In this document: positions 39,495 through 50,058 of the stretch, in pieces
How the letters are laid out: every line of letters begins with the position of its first letter
Numbering within the stretch: the first letter of the stretch is position 1
Translations under genes and position numbers: made by a program
Assembly (NCBI GenBank): GCA_905183005.1
Contig: CAJJDO010000021.1
Coordinates: forward strand, 690,773-754,772
Reading direction: 5' to 3'
DNA: 64,000 bases
Source: Paramecium pentaurelia
Lineage: Eukaryota; Ciliophora; Oligohymenophorea; Peniculida; Parameciidae
The notes under the pieces: model-generated
Database searches by the model: none
Seen by the model: the letters and a program-made list of their open reading frames with translations, nothing else
Told to the model about the DNA's origin: nothing

Positions 39495-41771
39495 TCATTA
39501 AATTAAATATGAATTCCATAATTCTTTGATATCTTATAAACCTAAAACTCGCATTTAATAACCATCATTCTTTTATTCATCCTCCTCTTTTATTAAAATA
39601 TCCAGACATTCTTTTTAAAAATCTTTGGTAAATGGTTACAAAGCAATTTAATTAAACTTATTAATAGTAAGCAATAATTCTTTGATCAGGGAACCACAAA
39701 ATGTTTTGGATTAGAGTTATTCAGATTTTAGGATTTCATTTATATTAGAAGCAGTATTAATTTCATTTATTAAATTCATTGACTATTGAATTTATTTTTT
39801 TAATTTCTCAATTATATCCATAATTTATTTTCTTTATTCTATAACTTATTTGGTCAAGGTTAAATTGAGAAATTTACTTTTGCAAATTTTGTTTAAATAT
39901 AGTATTTAAAATTATTAGAAGGTATCATTCCATGAATTTTTAATAAATTCTTTCCTTTCTAAACTTATGAATGCCTAATTATTAAATTGTAACCAAAATG
40001 GAGCTTCAATTTTAGGTACTATATTAGCAAAAGGACTACCTTGATATACTGAATTTCCTTCAAAAAGCAAAGCTTACAAGGCTGATGGCTCTTCAAAATC
40101 AGAAAATGTAAATAAAAACATGAAATGCTCTACAGCATCTTTACCAAAAAGTTGTAATAAGCTATTCATAATATAAATTTAATCAAGAGTTAATCTATTT
40201 TGACTTGATTTAATTACAAAACAAATAAGGCTCAATTATTCTAATTCTTTTAATTAGTCTGATATTCTTTCTGAGATAATTTTATCAAAATTTTATCCTC
40301 TTGTGTCTCCAAATCCTGGAGTATCAATTATCCTTAAAGGTGGTTTACCATTTGAGCCTTTTAAATAATAACTTATAACTTCTGAAGTTTTACTAACTGC
40401 CTAAGATTATTTGAAAACAGTTTCATTGGTTTCATCAACTAAATAGAACCTAAATGGAAATTCAAATTCAACACCAATATAAAAATTGCAAAAGAAATTT
40501 ATGAGAGTTGATTTACCAACTCCTGTTTCACCAATAATCATAATTGTTTTCATTAAATTAATATCTTATAATTCATTTTAAGTATATTGAGGATATTTTC
40601 GAATTTATAAAGTAACTTTTTTACCTTTTATCTCCTTTAACAAAATGCAATTTTATGCTAATTATTCCAGGTTTGTTTTTCTGTATGATTTTTCCAATTC
40701 TTTTGAATTGTTCTAGCCTGGGAGCTCTTTTGAAAGCTCTAATTCTGATTTTTTTTCTATTAAATAATTCTACGGAAAAGATTATTTTTTAATTTCATTT
40801 TATGTTTTAAGATTATAAAAAGTATTAAATCTAAAATTGTTAGGTTAAACATTAAATTATTAAATCTTTAGTTTATTAATGAGGAAGGATTAATCTTATT
40901 AATTTTTTAAACAAGGTATAGATTGTGAATGATTATTACTAATAGCTTTAGGGTTAAAGTATAAATTAGAAAATTAAGGAGATTAAAACATTGAATGTTA
41001 ATTAATAGACTGTTACTTTAAAGGAATTTATTGTTAATTCTGAATAGGATTATAAGGTGATGCAAATTTAATTTAGTTTACTTCTTTTTGATATTATGTA
41101 TTACTTTATGATTATTAAAATGTTATAAATTTGTTATTCTATATTGTTGTCGATTGGCTTGTATTTTATTAATAAAACTAATAAGCTTTATCTTAATTAA
41201 ATACAATTTATGGCTTTGTGAACTCTATTTTAATTTTAAAAAATGGTTAATAGGATTGATTTTCAGGTTTTGTTTTCCATTCTAAAAACTTTTAATATGA
41301 TATATGATAATCAAGTGCTTATTCTTTAGTAATAAATGTTAAATTATAACGAGTAAGGATTAAGTTTTTCTTAAACTTCCATGCTACATTCAAAATCTAA
41401 GTTTTATCAACCCCAAGTTCATTTTCTAATACACTTATCAATCCATATACATTTTGATCCTTTACTAATTAATACTTCTAAGTAATTTATTAATCTGATT
41501 TCAAAAATGATTCTATGTCTTCTACATGTAATTCATCTATTAATTTTAAAAGTGTTTCATTAGCTATCATTTCATTCATAATGTAGTAGACATATATATA
41601 CTTATATAAAGCTATTAAATTATTTTCTCTATCACTCAAAGTCTTTTAATATTTTAATTCTAATTCAATAATTAGATTAGAAATAGAAGTAATATTTTAT
41701 TCATAACAATAATGAATAATAGATTTATATTCAGTACTTTAGCCAAAAACACTTTTTATAAAACTCTCCAT
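39495..41771 (-). CDS. P-loop GTPase (AIG1/septin-like G domain) with long Gln/Asn-rich N-terminus
   Basis: A single open frame of 2277 nt, 758 residues (MESFIKSVFGQS...), stop at 39495-39497. The N-terminal ~200 residues look helical (LSDRENNLIALYKYIYVYY), followed by a low-complexity Gln/Asn/Ser region to about residue 380. A G domain starts at about residue 410: MKTIMIIGETGVGKSTLINF (Walker A/G1), then RIIDTPGFGDTRG (G3) at about 480, and LICFVIKSSQNRLT and FLFTFSDFEEPSAL, where the G4-like region is divergent. The C-terminus has coiled-coil-like segments. GIMAP/AIG1-type GTPases often act on membranes or in signalling; the role here is unknown. The frame stays open upstream of the chosen ATG (to about 42,100), so the true protein may be longer. 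Confidence 0.8.
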
Positions 41772-42560
41772 CTTTGCTAGATTAAAAAAATTATAAACTT
41801 GATAGCTATAATAATTAATGGAAAATAAATAATAATTATCATTATTCTACTATTAAACTTTGAGTTAATAGAAATAGATCTATATTAAATATTTAATATT
41901 ATTATAGTACTTCTAAAAAGAAATTCCGAATAGAATTATTTATTTATTTTAAGTTATCTCCTTTTTAAAATACAAGCATTTTTCATAATAAGGAATCAAA
42001 TATTTAATGAATAATTCAAGCCTTTTTAAGATAAATAATTTTTTGAATTAATATTAATTAAAAGCATAATTAATACGATAATAAATAGCAAATCAAAGTC
42101 TTCATCTTTATATAATGTATCTTAAAATTCATTGAAATATTGTTTGATCTTTTGAAGAAATTTTGAGTTTTTATACAATCTAGAAAACAGTATAACACAA
42201 ATTATCCAATAATAAAAGAAATAATTTAATGATATAATCAAATTTTTTATTTTTAGAAAACAGAGGCTAGTTGCATTTATTTCGAGTCAGTTTATATAAA
42301 TAGATGGAAATTTTTTAATTTATTATTATTCTTTAAACTAATTTTTAAATTCATTTTTGATGATATTAATTAGTTTAAATTTTGAAATTAATAATCTTTT
42401 CCTTCTAAAGCCTATATTAAAAATAGTATTCTAAAAATTTGAGATGGAATTAGCTCAAATAAAAGAGTTTTACTTACTAATTTTTCCTTCATAAAAGAAG
42501 TTAGCTGTTCTTTATTGTATTGTGCAGGCTGTTACTAAAGCAAAATTCTTCAACCTAATC
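41772..42560 (-). pseudogene. Broken 5' extension of the GTPase gene
   Basis: Protein-like sequence continues upstream of the GTPase in pieces: KKLFILKRLELFIKYLIPYY runs in frame into MESF; then, after a frame change near 42,100, IKQYFNEFQDTLYKDEDFD. A plausible 28-nt intron follows, then FDYIIKLFLLLLDNLCY, and after another frame change near 42,265, LLFELIPSQIFRILFLIQAL with a possible ATG at 42492. Two frame changes lack GT...AG introns that would repair them. Either the gene lost its original N-terminus and now starts at 41771, or there are sequence errors here. Confidence 0.45.
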
Positions 42561-43923
42561 ACTTAAACATAAATAATTAAATGAAATCGAAATTAATTAA
42601 AATAAAGAAATTCATAATGGTTTTACTTAGGATTTGTAGTTAAAAAATTTTAATTATTTAAGCTTCTTATAATCAAATATATTTAGAGTTCAATTAATGT
42701 AGGGACCTAAACCCCATATCTTTGATAAGGATTAGGTAATAAGAAAAAAAAGCGAGACTACAACATTAAGGTATAAATATAAATGAAATTATTTAAAACT
42801 GCTACCGGAAATAATAAAAAAAGACAAAATAAGAAATTTAGGAGAATAATCGAGAGATCAGTTGGAATTATCTATTCTGTTTACTATGATTTCAACTCCA
42901 AAAGTAGGCCAAATTCAATTACTCTAACATTTCCCTATAATACACCTATAAAATGTAAAGGAGAAGTAATAGTTCTTTATTTTTTGGTCTTTATATACGG
43001 TTTTACTTTTTATAATATAGAGATCTCTTACCTATTAAACTAGCCCATTGTGTCGCATAATATTTATATGTTTTTAAGATGGGCCTGAGTCATGAAATCA
43101 ATTATTTATTAAAAATGGACTTACGAATTCAATCAAAAAATGATATTGAAAAATACAACAGCTACTCCAAGAATTGAGAAACTTTTAATAACAGAAATTA
43201 TAGAAGGAAAAAAACTCTTGATTTCCACAAAGTTTTGGTGAAATTGGTCAAGCAAACTTGAATAAAAATAGAGCTAGATTTAAATGTTTGATAATTATTT
43301 TAAAATGGAGAATATTAATTTTTGGCTGTAACAATTGATCTTAAAAATTATATTTGGAATAATAATTTTTAAAAAATTTTAAATCAGTTACGATCAATTA
43401 GTAGATATAAATTCATCAAAAATTAATAGGGATACTATTAAAGGCACTTCTAAAATGCAGGATTTATTAAATAATTTAGATTAAAAAAGTAAACCGATAT
43501 AGATTGGACATCACCGGAAAAATAAATAGAAAAAGTATTAAATGGACAGTCTCATGGAAAGAAAAATTATGAATAGCGCTGGAGGTAAATTAAATGAAAC
43601 TAATAACCTAAATTGTATAAATGATACTCTGATGAAACAAAAAAATGGTCATTAGAAAATGATATTCAAATATTGGAAATGGATTTTATAAATTATTTAT
43701 TAGGAAAACTATTGATATCTAAAATCTTTATTATTTTCAAAAAAAAGAATAATTAAATAAAAAAAATATTAATTTCTCCATATAATTGGATTCTTAAATG
43801 GCTAATAAGCATCAAAAATTATAGATTATAAAACTGAATCCTAAACTCAAATAATTTAAAGTGAAAACCAAACAAATTTTTATCTATATCATAAATAATA
43901 TTTAAATTAAATCTAAATAATTT
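42561..43923. other. No convincing gene
   Basis: A 101-residue ORF at 42783-43088 (+) starts MKLFKTATGNNKK but has no family resemblance and atypical composition. 43090-43880 holds short plus-strand pieces (e.g. GGKLNETNN) that could be very decayed MORN-like debris, not strong enough to call. Confidence 0.35.
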
Positions 43924-45351
43924 TCATTATTCTTTATACCTTCTTATCTATATTTACTTTGATTTTTCATCCCAAGTAATCAAATACTCACCATCATCAC
44001 TCATTACTCCAAATAAAGAATTAGTTCCAAAGTGAATAGATTATTCAGTTAGCAACTCCCCATTTTATTTTTTCCTTATCAAATTGATGTATTGACCATT
44101 CTTACTCAATAGGATGCATTTCCCATTTATATATTGTTAAGGAAACAAACAATTACCACTATCAGATCCAGACTTTATATTAATATCTCTTGTCTTTGTA
44201 AACAATTTATTGATAGTATTCATCTCAAAAACAGATATATATTCTTTTTCTCCTTATGAGAATGTGAACATATTATTATCAATAAAGCATACTCGATATC
44301 CAAACTAATCAACTTTCATCTTTTATACTACTTTCCATTCTGTATTCTATCCTGATTGTTCTATTATTAATATAACTTTATCATGTCCACATGATACTAC
44401 TCTATTTTATTATTAATTTAAAACTAATCCATATACAGAACTAGAATGATCAGCAATTGTTTATTAACACAACCATTCATTCTTGTTTATCCAAAATTTA
44501 ATAGTGTTATCATTACTCCCTGATATAATTAGATCTTCATATTTATTTATCACTAAACAATTGATCTAATTACTGTGTCCATATAATATCTATTATGAAC
44601 TCCATAAATTATTTTATATGTATTTCCATATTATGATAGAAGAATCAAGACTTCCAGATAAGAAATGTTTCGATTTCTTCATGAAGTTTAAAGTATATAC
44701 AAAACTCTTATGTTCATTTAAAGTTTAAATTTATTTGATGACTCCTTAGTTGAATTCAAATACTTTGATTGTTGAATAACATCCAGCCACCAATGTTGAA
44801 CAATCATTATCAATAGCTAAAGCATAACATTAATAACTTTTTGAAATAGAAAATTCTTTTATAATTTAATAATTGAATGGTTTGGATTAAGTATGAGTAG
44901 ATTTTACAGTTGATGATTGTTGAATATTTAATTGAGTATTTAGTTATTGTATTTATAAAGTTTATTATTCTAATAAGATATCCTTTTCATTTGATTTCTA
45001 TTCCAATTATTGTAAAATTTCTATCATCTATTGTTCACATTTTAAACTCATGTTTATTAAAAGTTCTTTTTCTTTTTCTTTAAGTAATACTTAATTGTTA
45101 ATTTTAGATTTGATTATTGATATTATGTCTTAACAAATCTATTAAAAAATATTATAGTCTTCCAATTTAATCTAAGGCAAATTTATTAAGGATGGAGATC
45201 TTTAAATACACTTTTGATATTTATCATTCAGTACATCAAAAATCTCATTTATAAGTGAATCCAGATCAATATAGATATTATTGAATGAAGACTATTAAAT
45301 TTATAGATTAACTATTATACTTCAATTTTGGTTTATACCTCTTTGAAGCAT
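43924..45351 (-). CDS. WD40-repeat protein, paralogue of the 2198-3637 gene
   Basis: Start ATG 45351 (MLQR), a 27-nt intron at 45338-45312, stop 43924-43926; 1401 coding nt, 466 residues, with every codon of the main exon checked for TGA. A helical N-terminal half (residues ~10-130, e.g. LLKEKEKELLINMSLKCEQQ) leads to WD40 blades: HKSFVYTLNFM...LSGSLDSSIIIW, GHSNQINCLVIN...SGSNDNTIKFW, DHSSSVYGLVLN...SCGHDKVILII, and a last blade LITWDEKSKQIQIR. The C-terminal half is clearly related to the protein at 2198. The frame remains open upstream of the ATG with protein-like residues (KIYEQIRRILKLGLPNSYRR), so the real start may lie further up and could not be fixed. Confidence 0.78.
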
Positions 45352-46739
45352 TCTTCTATAGCTGTTTGGCAATCCTAATTTTAAAATCCTTCTAATTTAT
45401 TCATATATCTTTTATTTTTCAAATGTTATTAATAATGAATAATTATTCTATAGTTATCACTAATAGTATATAAATAAGCAATAAATTAAAATTTTATTGG
45501 GTTTTAAGAATGATTGATGAAAATAGTAATTATTTAACAAATAGTTTCATTATTTTATCAATTTTTGAAATCTAGTTGCCTATTAAATATTTTTTTATTA
45601 TTAAAATATAATACTAAATAAAAAATAAATAAATTATAATGTAAAACAAAAATAGTGAAATGATGACATTAGTTGATATAAAGAAAAATAAAAAAACAAT
45701 AAAAATGATTCTTTGAGTAAATTTTATTAATTATAAAAATTAAAGATTTAGATATCATTTTTAAGGTAGATATTTTAAAATCTTATAAACCTTGCTAATA
45801 AATATATGAGGTCAGAGGCACAAATTTTTTCCAAAGATGCAACTTGCATTTTTATCGCATTGCATCTGGCATCAGCATATGTTACTTCTCTAAGAATTTA
45901 ACTTAAAAGCCTCTGAGATCACTCCTTGTGATGCACCTTAAAGGACAGCGGGAACTTGTAAAAAGATTAAATTAAATCTGATATTTAAATTTATATTTGA
46001 TAAAATCGATTTAATACAAGGATTCTATTTATAATATTACTGATAAAAGAGATTATTTATTAATTAAATTCATTATACAAATTTAATATTTTACTTCATT
46101 TTCAGTTTAGTTTTTTCAATAATCATGAAAATAGTATTAAATTAATAATTAGCTTTTGGGAGTTGCTGTTTTAAAAAATCAAATAAAATATAAATAAATA
46201 TAATAAGCCTAATTTTAAACAATTTCAAAATATCGTATTTTAAGAAGGATTATATTAAAACTTCAGTGATTAATTCTTTTTCAATGCAAATCTTTCATAA
46301 ATTCAAAATTAAATTCTTGAATTAGGTAATTTAGTTTTAGATTTAATCCTAATTAGAAACTTTTTAACATTTCTAACTATGATAATTAATCACAATTCAA
46401 ATACCTTTTTATTTTGATATTAACTAAATACCCTTTTAAGATTTTAAATAAACAACATTTGCTGTTACCTTTATGTTTTCAATCATGTTATCTATTTGCA
46501 TAATGCATTAATTATCAACTAATAGTCTTATTATTAAAAATTTAATAGCTTAGTTTGGGATTATTCAAAATAACCACCAAGGCAAATCAAAATAATATCA
46601 TCAACAAAGGATGAAGAATTAACATATTCAAGAGATTGTTCAATAATAAGAATGTACTACATTTTTAATCTCTTTTAATAATAGCGAAAAAATAAAAGGC
46701 ATATATAATAGGAACTATGCTTTGACTAATTTATAATAA
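45352..46739. other. Intergenic with one putative RNA
   Basis: Apart from the structured block near 45.8-45.97 kb listed separately, this is AT-rich DNA without an ORF of interest. Confidence 0.5.
45800..45968. ncRNA. Putative structured non-coding RNA, unidentified
   Basis: A short island of higher GC in AT-rich DNA with nested complementary arms. GAGGTCAGAGGC (45808-45819) pairs with GCCTCTGAGATC (45909-45920), with mismatches in the last positions. Inside it, GATGCAA (45836-45842) pairs exactly with TTGCATC (45860-45866). A GC-rich tail (GGACAGCGGGAAC) follows. I do not match it to tRNA, U1, U2, U5, U6 or SRP signatures. The strand is not determined. Confidence 0.4.
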
Positions 46740-48600
46740 ATTAAAAATCTTTAATGGTCAGGAATACATGGAGAGAATAATTAGAAGTTTGGTAAATGGT
46801 CTGTAAATTGGGCAGGAGAGAAATTAAACAATGTTGGTGGCTGGTACTCTAGTGAGGAGAAAAAATAGGGTTTTTGGAAGGAAATAAGTAGATAGTTAAA
46901 ATTATATTCAATTGAATACAGCATTTGGAGTATACAACTAATTAAGTTAGAAGAATGGTAAATAGATTGAGCTGAGTGATTCATTTAGATATAGGAAGGA
47001 AATAATCTATTAAGGTGAGTACAAAAATAGTCAAAAAGTTGGTATGCGGGATATTTTATATAAAAAGGATAAAGATTTTCAGCAAATATTTATGTTATTA
47101 AACCAAAATTTTAGTGGTGGTGGATAATACAATGATGAAGTTAAAATTGGTAGGTGGATTTAGTTAGGTGAAGGATTAGATTATTAGAACTAAATTATCT
47201 ATGATGCCCAATATTAAAATGGAAAAGAGTTGAAAATTGGGTAGTTTTTAACAAAAAGGAAAAGGAAATATTAAAAAGATGTAAATATTGTATATTCAAG
47301 CATTTAGTGGTGGTTGAAAATATAATGAAGAAGATAAAGTTGGGAGTTGGATTAAACTAAGTCATCTGTTTACTTCAGATTCACAAACCATTTATTATGG
47401 TGAATATAAAAATGGTAAAAAAGATGCTAAATGGTTTATGAAGTTTCTTGAGGATGAAAATTATAATAAATGTAAATACTAGTGGATTAAATTAAGAAAG
47501 AAATTTTGATTGGTAGTTGGGTTGAGTTGGGTGTTAGCTTTGGAGATTATTAATAAGTTATTTAAAATGGCGATTATAAAAATCGTTAAAATGTGGTAGA
47601 TGGAATATTTTGATATAAGAGAATTAATAATTTATAATTATGTAAAATCTGAATAATGCATTATTTTAATTGGTGGTAGTTAATATGATGAAGGAGTTTA
47701 GGTTAGTTGGACTGAGTTGATTGATTGGTTAAAGGATTATTCAAAAATTACCTTTGCAGTTGAGTATATAAATGGGTTGAAAGTTGGTCAATCGAATTTT
47801 TTTTTAGTTTGAATAAAAAAAAGTTAAATATATATAAGTACAGTGGCAGTTGATCATTTCAGCTGGAGTAAAACTTGGAAGTGGATTGAAAAGAGTGATG
47901 GTTTCTATTTTGTTTCATAAATCATTTAAATAGTGAGTATGAATTCGGTAAAAAGTTTGGTCTGTGGGAATTTTATTGGTATTGGGATGGAAAAAATATT
48001 TAAATGTTAGATTGGATTATTTGATATTAAAATACAATATATTTAGTAGTGTTGGATTCTATTTATGAAAGAGGTTAAATAAAAATGAGTATATGGATTG
48101 AGCTGAGTGACATATTTTTAAGTCACTTATGTTGGTTAATATAAGATAAGAATAAAAGTAGGAAAATAGGATTTCATATTCGGAAAAATAATACGTAAAG
48201 ATAATTTTTTATTAGTATAAATAAGAAACTATACTTTTAGCGATGGTGGTCCATATAATGAAAAAGGTGATTGGAATAAAAAAGGAAGATGGATTGAATT
48301 GATAGAAGGGTTTAAATTCTTATTTAATGGAATTAATGATGACATTTATAGAAATGGATAGAAAGTTTGTAGGTGAATAATATGAATGAGGGAAAATTAA
48401 TGTACTCTTTGAAATAATTTGTTTAGGGGTGGTGGATTATTTGATGAAGAGAGTAAAGGAATTAAGATTGGTTATTGGATGGAGTTGAGTGATGGCTAAG
48501 ATAAACGGTCTTAGGTGATTCATGTTGAATATAGATATGGAAAGAAATTTGGTACATGGGTATATACTTGAATATAATACGTTAAGTTAAAAAATAATAA
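46740..48600 (+). pseudogene. Decayed MORN-like repeat gene, about eight units
   Basis: The same family as 6362-7499: SGGGQYNDEVKIGRWIQLGEG, YYGEYKNGKKDAKWF, EKGDWNKKGRWIELIEG and GGGLFDEESKGIKIGYWMEL can be read, all on the plus strand. A remnant intron (about 47283-47309) sits at the usual site before a GGG motif. One such motif has GGA changed to TGA (near 47316), and several frame changes follow. The density of recognisable units suggests recent inactivation. Confidence 0.7.
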
Positions 48601-49347
48601 ACAATTAAAATTAGAATAAAATTTATGTGAGCATTTATAATTGCCATTCATGAAAAAATATGCTAAAATTTATATTCAAAATAATCAAATGAATAAATTT
48701 ATACAGAATGATACTTGAATTAATAAATTAAAAATTGAATATAATTTAACTATATTTCTATTTGGAAAGGCTTAATATACAAATAATTCAAATTATTAAT
48801 ATTTTACAATATAAAATAGAAACACCAGCAAAGTTTTAAATAAAAAATATAAAAATCTCTATTAACTATATATTTTCAATTCATATATACTGAATAGAGC
48901 CTGATAAAATATTATTTAATTGATATACATTTAAGCTTTTGTTCAAAAGTGTAAAAATATATATATACTCTTCCATCCTTTATTGAATAAGTATAGATAA
49001 ACTTATTCTATAGATTTCTAGTTAAAATATTAAAACATCTTTCTTAGAAAGTGAAATAATTGTTTGAGGAATATGCCTTTCATAAATATAATTATTGAAA
49101 ATCCAAAAATATTCTTAACTTATGAAATTAAAATTTTATTCTATCAGGTTCATTCAAATTTTAATGGATAGTCATTTGTTATACTTTTTTATTTTGTTTT
49201 ATTCAAAAGTTATTCTACATACATTATAATAGTTTTGGTTAAACTTAGGTAGCAGACATGCATTTGAGATTTCTCGTTAAATGAATTCTTTATTATTATT
49301 TGAGGAAGATCAATATTTTATTATTTTCATATTCTTCAATATCATTT
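48601..49347. other. AT-rich stretch, no gene seen
   Basis: Between the MORN-like pseudogene and the decayed ORF downstream of the WD40 gene. Nothing recognisable. Confidence 0.5.
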
Positions 49348-50030
49348 TCAAATTACTTTTACTTATAATTAGTTCACTTCATTCAAGATCGTAAACTCAT
49401 TCTCTTTTTTGTTCTCATTCTTTGGTACTATCTTTTTAAGCGTCTTCATCAATTTCAAATATTTAATCAAGTTATCATCATTAGTTATCACTAAAAATTA
49501 ACAGATAAATAGAATCTTAATTGAATGAGAACATCTTACAAGAATATTCAACAAAAGAAAAAATGTTTCCATTTAGATATACCCATTTTCTATTTTTAAA
49601 GAAATAACTGGCTTAACAGTTAATCTATTTGATTTCTTACTACCTTAATGTTCAAAATAATTATTATACAGATTTCCTCCCAATAAATGACTCTGTTGTA
49701 GAACTAAATTTCCAAATTAATTAATATTTTATAATGAATGATATTCGTTAAATTTCACATAAGATATTATAATCTAAATTTTGCTAAAAATCAAATTGAT
49801 TGAAATAATTCAATTTGATTTTGTTCTTTCTGAATAATACATAGTTTCTGTTTCATGGTGAAATTTATTTTCGAATAGTATTTTAAATGTAATATAACTA
49901 AAAGAAGTATTATTCTTATATTTAAAAATAAATTATTGTAATAGCAATTAACAATTTTCCAGAATCTAATTTATACATAAGAAAAGGGGGATTTTTAAAT
50001 ATAAGATTGTTAAAAAAAACCAGAAAAATA
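49348..50030 (-). pseudogene. Decayed ORF of unknown family
   Basis: A minus-strand frame reads smoothly as protein (SFSYITFKILFENKF; FGNLVLQQSHLLGGNLYNNY; METFFLLLNILVRCSHSIKI; LIKYLKLMKTLKKIVPKNEN) and ends at TGA 49348-49350. It is broken by a TGA near 49,810 that no short intron removes, and no clear start codon is seen. It begins only tens of bases beyond the stop of the WD40 gene, so it may be the tail of an older, longer gene. Family not recognised. Confidence 0.45.
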
Positions 50031-50058
50031 ATTGTAATGTTTTATAAAATACTTAATA

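Noticed and set aside
42783..43088. Plus-strand ORF, 101 codons in the ciliate code
   Set aside because: No family resemblance, no recognisable motif, and neighbouring DNA looks like debris; kept only as a note.
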